Source: Aquificaceae bacterium (GTDB lineage: Bacteria > Aquificota > Aquificia > Aquificales > Aquificaceae). Taken from it: a DNA stretch of 5,255 nucleotides. Shown in pieces: positions 1 through 5,248 of this stretch. The stretch spans positions 309 to 5,563 of the forward strand of contig JANWYC010000079.1 in the NCBI GenBank assembly GCA_025057245.1, written 5' to 3'. The first letter of the stretch is position 1, and the number at the start of each line of letters is the position of its first letter. A model generated the notes under the pieces. That model was not told where the DNA came from, ran no database searches, and saw nothing but the letters and a program-made list of their open reading frames with translations. A program made the position numbers and the translations under genes.

Positions 1-375
1 GACTACTCTGGTAGGTATTTACTCAGAGGTAAGGTGGACTACCTAATGCCAAACGCAGTGGTAGAGTTCAAACTTACCATTAGGCAGGGAGAATTGCCCC
101 AAAGGCCTGAGACGTATTACACAGACCAACTACAACTCTACTTCTGGCTTACAGAAAGGACTAAAGGTTATTTAGTGGTGATAAACGCATACACTGGAGA
201 AATTAAATGCCACGAAGTGGATAGAGATGAGGAAAGGATTAGAACTCTGCTTGCAAAAGGACTTGAAATAGTAAACGGTTTTACCACAATGACTCTACCA
301 GAACCTGAGCCTATTTACGAATGGTTGTGTTCTGACTGCCCAGAAACGAGGTGTCCTTACAAGACCAAAATGTGA
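1..375 (+). CDS. Cas4/RecB-like PD-(D/E)XK nuclease, C-terminal part (5' end outside window)
   Basis: The frame is open from the first base of the window, so the true start lies upstream; a GTG at 34 falls inside the nuclease core and is not a believable start. The visible 124 residues carry the core of the PD-(D/E)XK fold: Asp13 in GKVDYL, then the E-x-K pair (Glu22, Lys24) in VVEFK, then a QhxxY-type motif, Gln43 to Tyr47. Three cysteines near the C-terminus (110, 113 and 118, in WLCSDCPETRCPYK) match the C-terminal part of the iron-sulfur cluster site of Cas4 and AddB-type nucleases; the fourth cysteine would be in the missing N-terminal part. The family includes Cas4, which trims DNA for CRISPR spacer integration, and stand-alone DNA exonucleases. 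No cas1, cas2 or CRISPR array is visible, so CRISPR involvement is unproven. The family call is firm; the exact role is not. Confidence 0.8.
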   Translation, partial: DYSGRYLLRGKVDYLMPNAVVEFKLTIRQGELPQRPETYYTDQLQLYFWLTERTKGYLVVINAYTGEIKCHEVDRDEERIRTLLAKGLEIVNGFTTMTLPEPEPIYEWLCSDCPETRCPYKTKM

Positions 376-393
376 AGCAGGTTATATTACTCT

Positions 394-497
394 TTAACGC
401 CACATGCAGAGCTTCAGAGTATGAACCCGATTTTGTGAGAGTTTATAAAAGCCTTAATAGCAATGTTAGAGAGTTAGATGTTATACACAACAGACAG
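394..497 (-). repeat. Diverged intergenic repeat, copy R1
   Basis: This copy fills most of the 160-base gap between the Cas4-like gene and the DUF294 gene. Read on the - strand, its segment 409-440 matches the + strand at 3117-3152 at 25 of 35 positions by hand alignment; both contain TTCA-x-A-x-TCTGAAGC. On the + strand, TTAACGC, 8 bases, GAGCTTCA (394-416) recurs with the same spacing at 3655-3677, at 18 of 23 positions. A third similarity links 431-449 to 3228-3246 (TTTATAA, 4 bases, TCACAAAA). Together these say the gap belongs to the same repeat family as the 3' intergenic region. The rest of the gap (376-393 and 498-535) shows no clear terminator or strong promoter. Confidence 0.6.
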
Positions 498-535
498 CAA
501 AAATTAACCTGAAGACCTTATATACTACTATTCTC

Positions 536-2392
536 ATGCTGGATGCGGAGAGATTCCTATCAGAGATAGAGCCATACAATCATGTAAGTAAGAAAGACCT
601 ACAGAACATCGTTCAAAACCTTATGGTGGAATACTACCGAAAAGGAGAGCTAATATTTGAAGAAGGTTCAAAGCAGTTGGAGTTTCTCTACATACTCAGA
701 AGCGGTGGAGTGGTGATGGAAAAAGACGGAGAAGTAATTGAATACCTACACGAAGGTGAAAGTTTTGGATACGTATCTTTGATGACTTCGAACCCACCCA
801 GTTTTACCGCAAAGGCTTTCACAGATAGCGTGGTTTTCTTGCTAAACAGAAAGACCTTTGACTGGCTTATAGCCAATTATCAACCTGTTAGGGAGTATTT
901 TAGTAGGAAGCTGGCAAAGAGAGTGCATAAAGCTTTAGAGAGAAAAGCGTCTTCTTCCGTAGAAAGGCACATGGAAGTGTCTTTGGAAGAGGTCAACCTT
1001 AGACCACTCATAATACTTGACGGCGACCTTACGGTAGACAGAGCGGTAAGGGAGATGGTATCCAAGGACAGCACTTTCGTTTTGGTCCAGCTCAGGGAGG
1101 GATTGGGTATTATGACGGAAAGGGACGTTCTAAAAAAGGTTCTGGCGAAGGGCTTGAGGGCAGAGGAAGCCCGGCTCTATGAAGTGGCTACTTTTCCACT
1201 TATTTCTATAGACAGTAAGCAGACCCTTTACGATGCCATGGTGCATATGGCAAGACACGGTATAAGAAAGCTTTTGGTAACAAAAGAGGGAAAACCCATA
1301 GGCGTATTGGAAGATAGGGACCTGATAGCCTACGAGAGCAAGAACGCAGTTCTTCTCATAAAAGAAATAGACAAGGCAAAGACAGTTCAAGAGCTTAGAC
1401 ACTTTTATAACTTGGTAAAAGAGCAGGTGTTAGAACTTGTTTTTCATGGCACTGACCCTGAAAGACTTGGAGAATACATATCTGAGATAAACGACCGTTT
1501 TATGAAAAGAGCGGTTTACATAGCTATGGAAAGGCTGGGAGAAGAACCTGTCGTTCCCTTTAGCATAATGGTTCTTGGTAGTGAGGGCAGAAGGGAGCAG
1601 AGTTTAAAAACAGACCAAGACAACGCACTTATATACGAAGACTATCCCCTTCTGGACTTTGAACCAAAGGTTTACTTTGAAAACTTCTCAAAGATTTACA
1701 TACAGACCTTGTTGGAGATAGGCTTTCCACCTTGCCCGGGTAATGTGATGATTTCAAACCCATTTTGGAGAAGATCTTCAAAGGAATGGCTTATGGCTGT
1801 GGAGGAGTGGATAGAAAAACCCAAACCTGAAAACATAATGAACGTTGCCATATTCTTTGACTTTAGAAACGTGTTCGGAGACCAGACCTTAGTTCAAAGA
1901 CTTTGGGAGCATACACTTCATAAAGTGGAGAACAACCACGGATTTTTACCTTTTCTTGCGGTAGATGCGGTAAGGTTCAAACCACCTGTGGGCTTTTTCA
2001 GAGAATTTGTGGTAGAAAAAACCGGAGAACACAAGGGAGAGATAGACATAAAAAAAGGTGGTATATTTCCCATAACCCAAGGAATAAGAGCCTTAGCACT
2101 TGAGAAAGGTATAAGCACGCAGAACACTTTTGAAAGGATAGAACACCTTAAGAACATGGGCGTTTTTTCAGATGACTACGCCAGAGATTTAAAGGAATCT
2201 TACAGATTTTTGTTGGCACTCAGGTTTAGGTCTCAGGCACAGAAGATAAAAGAAGGCAAAGAGCCAGATAACTACATAAACCCACACAGACTATCAAGGG
2301 CTGAAAAGGGAACTTTAAAGGACGTTTTCAGAGTTATAAAAGAGTTTCAGGACTTTCTCTACGAGAGATACAACCTGAGGTTTTTTGAATGA
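536..2392 (+). CDS. cNMP-binding-like / CBS pair / DUF294 nucleotidyltransferase-like protein
   Basis: A 618-residue soluble protein with no signal peptide or membrane segment. Residues about 10-125 look like a cyclic-nucleotide-binding beta-roll (GELIFEEGS, LYILRSGGV, FGYVSLM). Residues about 155-268 are two CBS domains, each ending in a typical stretch (GIMTERDVL at 191-199, GVLEDRDL at 256-263). Residues about 295-430 are the PF03445/DUF294 nucleotidyltransferase-like domain, related to GlnD, with GSEGRREQ (348-355) and TDQDNA (359-364), where Asp360 and Asp362 would bind metal. Residues about 435-615 match the DUF294 C-terminal helical domain. The cNMP pocket lacks the usual Glu (Tyr79 after Phe77-Gly78) and the Pro-Arg (Pro88-Ser89), so it may not bind cAMP or cGMP. 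The substrate is unknown for the family. The ATG at 536 has no clear Shine-Dalgarno site, but the domain begins soon after it and no better start is seen. It overlaps the downstream exonuclease gene by 4 bases. Confidence 0.88.
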   Translation: MLDAERFLSEIEPYNHVSKKDLQNIVQNLMVEYYRKGELIFEEGSKQLEFLYILRSGGVVMEKDGEVIEYLHEGESFGYVSLMTSNPPSFTAKAFTDSVVFLLNRKTFDWLIANYQPVREYFSRKLAKRVHKALERKASSSVERHMEVSLEEVNLRPLIILDGDLTVDRAVREMVSKDSTFVLVQLREGLGIMTERDVLKKVLAKGLRAEEARLYEVATFPLISIDSKQTLYDAMVHMARHGIRKLLVTKEGKPIGVLEDRDLIAYESKNAVLLIKEIDKAKTVQELRHFYNLVKEQVLELVFHGTDPERLGEYISEINDRFMKRAVYIAMERLGEEPVVPFSIMVLGSEGRREQSLKTDQDNALIYEDYPLLDFEPKVYFENFSKIYIQTLLEIGFPPCPGNVMISNPFWRRSSKEWLMAVEEWIEKPKPENIMNVAIFFDFRNVFGDQTLVQRLWEHTLHKVENNHGFLPFLAVDAVRFKPPVGFFREFVVEKTGEHKGEIDIKKGGIFPITQGIRALALEKGISTQNTFERIEHLKNMGVFSDDYARDLKESYRFLLALRFRSQAQKIKEGKEPDNYINPHRLSRAEKGTLKDVFRVIKEFQDFLYERYNLRFFE

Positions 2393-3015
2393 CGGGCTTG
2401 AAAGGATGGCTACTTAGCAAGCTAAAGCCAGAAAAGAGCGGGATTGCTTGGGAGGTGGAGAGGGAAACAAGCGTTCAGGATGCGTGTTTTGTGGTGTTTG
2501 ACACAGAAACCACGGGCATTGACCTAAAAAAGGACGAGCCTATAAGCATAGGAGCTGTAAAAATAGAAAAACTTAGAATAGACCTTTCAAAAAGTTTTTA
2601 TGCCCTGATAAAACCCACAAAGAGCTACAGAGAGTCCATAAAGGTGCATGGCATAACACCCCAAGACTTAGAGAAAGCAAAGGACAGGAGGGAGGTATGC
2701 ATGGAATTTTTGGACTACGCAAAGGGATGCATCCTGTCAGGTTACTTTGTTCATTTAGACGTTGCTATGTTGAAAAAACTCACAAAAGAATCTTGCAACG
2801 AACAACCCAACTTCCGCACCCTTGACCTTTTAGACATGCTAGAAAGAAAAAACAACATACCCACAATGGAAGAGCTCTTAAAGAGTAATAAAATGCCTGT
2901 TTCTAACCTACACAACGCCTTAGAAGACGCCTACATGACCGCACTTTTGCTTTTAAAGTTTCTAAAAGAGGGCAGATACTCAAAGGTAAAAGACATTCCT
3001 TTAAAGACTTTATGA
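2389..3015 (+). CDS. DEDDh (DnaQ-like) 3'-5' exonuclease
   Basis: A 208-residue protein with all parts of the DEDDh exonuclease fold: motif I FDTETTG (Asp38, Glu40), the typical VHGITPQDL (86-94), motif II in SGYFVHLDVAML (Asp124), and motif III HNALEDA (His175, Asp180). The catalytic set is therefore complete and the enzyme should remove nucleotides from 3' ends with two metal ions. It resembles the DNA polymerase III epsilon exonuclease domain, but a 30-residue N-terminal stretch precedes the domain and no polymerase-binding tail is evident. It is more likely an accessory exonuclease than the replicative proofreader. The ATG overlaps the stop of the DUF294 gene as ATGA, which implies translational coupling. 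Adjacent DUF294 and exonuclease genes also occur in other bacteria, as I recall, which supports a shared function. Whether the substrate is DNA, RNA or a short oligonucleotide cannot be told from sequence. Confidence 0.9.
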   Translation: MTGLKGWLLSKLKPEKSGIAWEVERETSVQDACFVVFDTETTGIDLKKDEPISIGAVKIEKLRIDLSKSFYALIKPTKSYRESIKVHGITPQDLEKAKDRREVCMEFLDYAKGCILSGYFVHLDVAMLKKLTKESCNEQPNFRTLDLLDMLERKNNIPTMEELLKSNKMPVSNLHNALEDAYMTALLLLKFLKEGRYSKVKDIPLKTL

Positions 3016-3023
3016 TTAATCAT
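3012..3023. other. Perfect 12-bp palindrome over the exonuclease stop codon
   Basis: ATGATTAATCAT reads the same on both strands and includes the TGA stop at 3013-3015. It is AT-rich and not followed by a T-run, so it is not a convincing terminator. It may be chance, a protein-binding site, or the outer edge of the repeat region that follows. Confidence 0.4.
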
Positions 3024-3064
3024 GAATGTTATCTCGTGTGTGCCAAGTTTAACCATGCTTGTCC

Positions 3065-3174
3065 AATATTGACTGTCTAATAAATCTCTCGTCTCTGACT
3101 CATAGAAGTTTTAACAGGTCTCGTATAGTCAGATTCAGATTCTGAAGCCGCTGAGTATTAAGCATTGCTGTGTC
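3065..3174 (+). repeat. Diverged intergenic repeat, copy R2 (left arm of the large palindrome)
   Basis: This is the reference copy. It carries ACTGTCTAATAAAT (3072-3085), GACTC (3097-3101), TCTCGTATA (3119-3127), ATTCAGATTCTGAAG (3133-3147) and GCTGAGTATTAAGC (3150-3163). It faces copy R3, its inverted partner, with only a 4-base loop between the two. Copies R1 and R5 also match it well around TGAAG and the following 15 bases. Confidence 0.65.
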
Positions 3175-3178
3175 CAAA

Positions 3179-3291
3179 GACACTCTCTAAGGTTTGATGT
3201 CCCGCTACTTCAGGATTTGAGTCTAACTTTATAAGAGTTCACAAAACCCTTACGAGTTAGGGCTGAGAAATTTATTAGACAGTTCAGTATT
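3179..3291 (-). repeat. Diverged intergenic repeat, copy R3 (right arm of the large palindrome)
   Basis: Read on the - strand, this copy matches R2 without gaps over 76 positions (3208-3283 against 3072-3147). By hand count, 55 are identical, 16 differ by transitions and 5 by transversions. The first 14 bases, ACTGTCTAATAAAT, are identical, as is CTGAAG. Similarity continues inward to the loop with a 2-base offset, and outward to 3291 with one bulged base. Confidence 0.65.
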
Positions 3292-3359
3292 AGCATAGCA
3301 CCGCAGAATTAAACCCAACTAATAGCCAGCTTAGAACATACCACCAATACAGGCTTTTA

Positions 3360-3406
3360 GCTTATAGTATAAAACATAACTTCATGCAAAAAACTCAGGA
3401 GAGTCT
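3360..3406 (-). repeat. Diverged intergenic repeat, copy R4 (internally shortened)
   Basis: On the - strand it runs AGACTCTCCT, then TGAAG (3380-3384), then a stretch ending CTATAAGC. AGACTCTCCT is shared exactly with copy R5, 92 bases away. The space between GACTC and TGAAG is much shorter than in R2 and R5, so an internal deletion is likely. Confidence 0.4.
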
Positions 3407-3430
3407 GCCTCGTTCAAAATGCTTTCTTAG

Positions 3431-3518
3431 GCTTGATACTCAACAACTTCATAATTTGGATATGACTTATCAGATATTAAACACACCAAGGAGAGTCTAT
3501 AGGGCTCTCAAGAAAGAC
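3431..3518 (-). repeat. Diverged intergenic repeat, copy R5
   Basis: On the - strand, TGAAG is followed by TTGTTGAGTATCAAGC, matching R2's CCGCTGAGTATTAAGC. Upstream, GTCA-x-AT-x-CA-x-ATT also matches R2. The distance from GACTC to TGAAG is identical to R2, and GTCT precedes GACTC by 17 bases here against 18 in R2. The conserved order and spacing argue against chance. Confidence 0.55.
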
Positions 3519-3525
3519 TTACAAA

Positions 3526-3600
3526 GGCTCAAACAACTCACAGTAGCCTCATGCGCTTCTCTGATTAGCTCTACATCTCACGCCACGCCAGCTTTCATCC
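3526..3600 (-). repeat. Possible further degenerate repeat fragments (R6)
   Basis: Two pieces resemble the end of the unit. TGAAAGCT followed by GTGGCGT (3582-3597, - strand) resembles R1's TGAAGCTC followed by GTGGCGT. TGAGTTGTT (- strand, 3533-3541) resembles R5's TGAAGTTGTT. Both are short and could be chance. This stretch is pyrimidine-rich on the + strand. Confidence 0.25.
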
Positions 3601-3622
3601 CTCTTCGCACATTTACCTTTTT

Positions 3623-3651
3623 TTGCAATATGTTGTGTATTACACTATAAT
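3623..3651 (+). promoter_or_regulatory. Candidate sigma70-type promoter inside the repeat region
   Basis: TTGCAA (3623-3628), 17 bases, then TATAAT (3646-3651). The -10 box is perfect and the -35 box matches 4 of 6. Transcription would begin near 3658, at the TTAACGC that opens copy R7, and run toward the 3' end of hypD on the opposite strand. No open frame follows, so the product would be a non-coding RNA or antisense to hypD. Copy R1 has the weaker TATTAC at 385-390, in the same position relative to its TTAACGC. Confidence 0.35.
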
Positions 3652-3654
3652 TCA

Positions 3655-3728
3655 TTAACGCTAAATTTGGAGCTTCACACTTAACTGGTAGAGAACATCC
3701 TTAAAGCAAGCTCAAAAACTTAAGACAG
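3655..3728 (-). repeat. Diverged intergenic repeat, copy R7
   Basis: On the + strand, TTAACGC, 8 bases, GAGCTTCA (3655-3677) matches R1 at 394-416 with equal spacing. On the - strand it starts with CTGTCTTAAG (3719-3728), like the CTGTCTAATAAAT of R2, and contains TTCTCTA before GTGAAGC. The spacing between these anchors is about 20 bases shorter than in R2. Confidence 0.45.
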
Positions 3729-3781
3729 GCTTGGGTAGGCTCAATATTTACAGCTTAGTAAGTAAAGATTCGTCAAGCCTG
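3726..3781 (-). terminator. Stem-loop downstream of hypD, weak terminator candidate
   Basis: CAGGCTTG (3726-3733) is fully complementary to CAAGCCTG (3774-3781), enclosing a 40-base loop with a small inner TTTAC/GTAAA stem. Read on the - strand it lies about 30 bases after the hypD stop and is followed by TCTTAAGTTTTT. The T-run is short and set back from the stem, so termination is possible but not convincing. An alternative is an RNA structure on the + strand, downstream of the candidate promoter at 3623-3651. Confidence 0.3.
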
Positions 3782-3809
3782 AGGGTATGGCTAAATAGAG
3801 CGGGAAATC

Positions 3810-4916
3810 TTAAGGATTAGTTCTTTTGTATCTGTAGTAGGCGTTGCACGCACCCTCTGAGGACACCATACAAGAACCCACTGGGTTGGATGGATTGCAA
3901 GGGTCTCCAAACAGCTTACACTGTGTAGGCTCCGCCAGACCTTTTATAACCTCACCGCATATGCATGAAGGATGTTCCCTCCGCACTGGGAGCTTAAAGC
4001 TAAACCTTCTCTCTGCGTCAAACTCTTCAAACTCAGACCTTATCTTTAAAGCACTGCGAGGAACACTTCCTAAACCTCTACATTCAAAACTTTCCCTTAC
4101 TTCAAACACTTCTTCCATGAGCCTTAGTGCTTTTGTGTTTCCTTCTCTATCCACAGCCCTTTTGTATTGATTCTCTACGAGAGCTCTACCTTCCAGAAAC
4201 TGCCTTACTATCATGTAAACAGCCTGCATAAGGTCAAGTGGTTCAAAGCCAGATATGACAATGGGTTTTGAGTGGGTTTTAACCACGCTTTCGTAAGGTA
4301 GAGTCCCTATTATAGTGCTTACATGCCCCGGACCTATGATGGCATCCACTTTTAGCTCAGGACCTTCTAAAAGATACCTAAGAACCTCCGGCGTTAGCAC
4401 GTGGTTAGAGACAACAGATAAGTTCTTCAAACCCATGTCCCTTGCCTTTTTTATTAGCACTGCGGTCTGTGGCGTGGTAGTTTCAAAGCCTATGGCAAAA
4501 AAGACAACGTTCTTCTGTGGGCTTTCCTCCGCTATCCTTAAGGCATCAAGGCAAGAGTAGAGAGACCTTACATCCTTTCCCTCCGCTCTGAGGTCTTTCA
4601 AGCTCTTTCTTTTAGAACCAGGCACTCTCATCACATCACCGTAGGTGCAGAGTATAACATCCTCCCTCTCCGCCAAGGCAAGGGCAAGGTCAACCCTTCC
4701 CATAGGCAGGACGCATACAGGACAGCCGGGACCGTGGATGAACTTTACATAACCTTCAAGAAGTTGGTCTATTCCATGCTTCATTATGGCATGAGTATGC
4801 CCTCCGCAGAATTCCATGACTCTCAGAGGTTTACCCAAGACCTCTATGGCTTTTTTTATAGCCACCTGAAGCCTTTTTATGGCGTCCGCCTCTCTATAGG
4901 GAGTTACCAAGTTCAT
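3810..4916 (-). CDS. hypD: [NiFe]-hydrogenase maturation protein HypD
   Basis: HypD is a cytoplasmic iron-sulfur protein that, with HypC, holds the iron while the Fe(CN)2CO group of [NiFe]-hydrogenases is built. From the chosen ATG at 4916 the protein has 368 residues, the normal family length. Visible hallmarks are CGGHTH (Cys37), GPGCPVCVLPMGR (Cys65, Cys68), GFETT (143-147), GPGHVS, GFEPLDL and ENQYKR. A C-terminal cysteine-rich segment (Cys318, 320, 333, 340, 349, 357, with MVSSEGAC) is where the [4Fe-4S] cluster is bound in this family. The start is set by alignment of MNLVTPYR with the E. coli HypD N-terminus MRFVDEYR. A longer TTG start at 4940 would add 8 residues with no ribosome site, and a TTG at 4910 has AGAGG well placed before it. 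The gene overlaps hypC by 23 bases and shares its promoter. No key residue is missing. Confidence 0.96.
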   Translation of the reverse strand: MNLVTPYREADAIKRLQVAIKKAIEVLGKPLRVMEFCGGHTHAIMKHGIDQLLEGYVKFIHGPGCPVCVLPMGRVDLALALAEREDVILCTYGDVMRVPGSKRKSLKDLRAEGKDVRSLYSCLDALRIAEESPQKNVVFFAIGFETTTPQTAVLIKKARDMGLKNLSVVSNHVLTPEVLRYLLEGPELKVDAIIGPGHVSTIIGTLPYESVVKTHSKPIVISGFEPLDLMQAVYMIVRQFLEGRALVENQYKRAVDREGNTKALRLMEEVFEVRESFECRGLGSVPRSALKIRSEFEEFDAERRFSFKLPVRREHPSCICGEVIKGLAEPTQCKLFGDPCNPSNPVGSCMVSSEGACNAYYRYKRTNP

Positions 4917-5139
4917 CCTCTTGTTCCAAGAGCTTTTCAAATAGTTTTAGTGTTTCTAAGGCATAATCTTCATCCAGCTTCTGTATGGCAAAACCTACAT
5001 GAACCAGCACCCAATCACCCACAGATACGCTATCCTGAAGAAGTTCAAGAGAGACCAACCTTTTTGTTCCAAAAGATTCCACGACTGCGTTGTTGCCTTC
5101 TCTCAGCTCCAAAACTCTTGACGGCACAGAAAGACACAT
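4894..5139 (-). CDS. hypC: [NiFe]-hydrogenase maturation chaperone HypC/HybG family
   Basis: An 81-residue member of the HypC/HupF/HybG family. The N-terminal MCLSVPSRV provides the essential Cys2, which contacts HypD and the hydrogenase large-subunit precursor and helps carry the iron group. The second signature, GDWVLVHVGFAIQKLDED (41-58), contains the conserved His47 (usually near 51) in the HVGFA core. The length is normal for the family. The ATG at 5139 is fixed because Cys2 must follow the initiator Met. Only a weak Shine-Dalgarno-like AGAG lies upstream, and the predicted leader is very short (about 13 bases). It is the first gene of a hypC-hypD unit. Some bacteria have several HypC paralogs dedicated to different hydrogenases, and which target applies here cannot be told. 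Confidence 0.95.
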   Translation of the reverse strand: MCLSVPSRVLELREGNNAVVESFGTKRLVSLELLQDSVSVGDWVLVHVGFAIQKLDEDYALETLKLFEKLLEQEDELGNSL

Positions 5140-5159
5140 GGTTTTAGCTCTATTTGAAT

Positions 5160-5187
5160 ATTATAGACCTCTTTTGTGTATTTTCAA
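5160..5187 (-). promoter_or_regulatory. Predicted sigma70-type promoter of hypCD
   Basis: On the - strand TTGAAA (5182-5187) and TATAAT (5160-5165) are separated by 16 bases, a near-consensus arrangement. The transcript would start near 5153, leaving a leader of roughly 13 bases before the hypC ATG. It sits just after the terminator of the presumed upstream gene, so hypCD is probably transcribed on its own. A CACGTG palindrome at 5201-5206 lies upstream, but I cannot assign a regulator. Confidence 0.6.
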
Positions 5188-5215
5188 TGCTTTGAGTAAG
5201 CACGTGAGAAAACAT

Positions 5216-5248
5216 AAAAAAACTTAGCTTTGAAAGTATTGCCAAGTT
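5216..5248 (-). terminator. Rho-independent terminator of a gene beyond the right edge
   Basis: On the - strand, AACTTGGC (5241-5248) pairs with GCTAAGTT (5221-5228) as an 8-bp stem with one G-U pair and a 12-base loop. A run of seven T begins within the end of the stem (5216-5222). This is a standard intrinsic terminator layout and implies a - strand gene ending just outside the window. Bases 5249-5255 contain no stop codon that would show where that gene ends. Confidence 0.6.

Larger units (their letters stand above)
3065..3291. repeat. Large imperfect palindrome able to form a long hairpin
   Basis: Copies R2 and R3 are head-to-head. The arms 3072-3147 and 3208-3283 pair around one centre without gaps. 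AATATTG (3065-3071) pairs with CAGTATT (3285-3291) after one bulge. The tip is GTGTC-CAAA-GACAC (3170-3183). If transcribed on the + strand, 55 Watson-Crick pairs plus 9 G-U pairs would form in the 76-position arm; the - strand RNA would have 55 plus 7. It begins 50 bases after the exonuclease stop, so read-through mRNA would carry it. It may act as a 3'-end stabiliser, an RNA gene, or a mobile repeat. There is no flanking T-run. Confidence 0.65.
3016..3809. repeat. 794-base intergenic region made largely of diverged repeat units
   Basis: This stretch lies between the convergent exonuclease and hypD genes. Stops are frequent in all six frames; the longest open frames have Ser/Thr/Leu/Cys-rich translations unlike the Lys/Glu-rich proteins of this window. 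Hand comparison shows that it is mostly copies of one unit: one on the + strand (3065-3174) and five or six on the - strand between 3179 and 3728. The unit, read in the orientation of the first copy, contains GTCTAATAAATCTCTC, GACTC, TTTT, TCTC-x-TATA, ATTCAGATTCTGAAG and GCTGAGTATTAAGC, in that order. Copies differ by many substitutions and internal deletions, so this is an old or fast-changing family. The edges (3016-3064, 3292-3359, 3729-3809) show only weak or no similarity to the unit. No tRNA, rRNA or known structured RNA was recognised. Confidence 0.6.

Noticed and set aside
498..535. Promoter for the DUF294 gene using TATACT at 521-526
   Set aside because: No recognisable -35 box at the right distance (about 498-503), and it would give an almost leaderless transcript; kept as possible but unsupported.
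3221..3263. Integron attC-like pair GTCTAAC / GTTAGGG
   Set aside because: The second box does not fit the GTTRRRY consensus, the boxes pair at only 5 of 7 positions, and there are no gene cassettes or integrase.
3384..3650. 88-codon open frame on the + strand
   Set aside because: No ribosome site, composition rich in Ser, Thr, Leu and Cys unlike the other proteins here, no recognisable motif, and it runs through repeat copies R5 and R6.
3500..3665. Short - strand reading frame with one internal stop (containing EAHEA), considered as a transposase (TnpB-like) tail
   Set aside because: Only about 75 codons, broken by a stop, no catalytic or zinc-finger motif, and hypD occupies the place where the rest of such a gene would be.
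3655..3790. tRNA, 6S RNA or tmRNA candidate
   Set aside because: No T-loop GGTTCGA-like sequence, no acceptor stem, no CCA-compatible end, and no tmRNA tag frame; 6S-like folding could not be shown by eye.
3016..3809. CRISPR array
   Set aside because: Units are not near-identical, spacing is irregular, and no repeat of 25-37 bases recurs exactly; the only exact longer word is a 10-mer.
3844..4560. Open frames on the + strand across hypD
   Set aside because: They are antisense shadows of the strongly supported hypD gene.
4917..4940. Longer hypD from the TTG at 4940
   Set aside because: The 8 extra residues do not match HypD homologs, TTG is a weaker start, and there is no ribosome site before it; the ATG at 4916 aligns with the family N-terminus.
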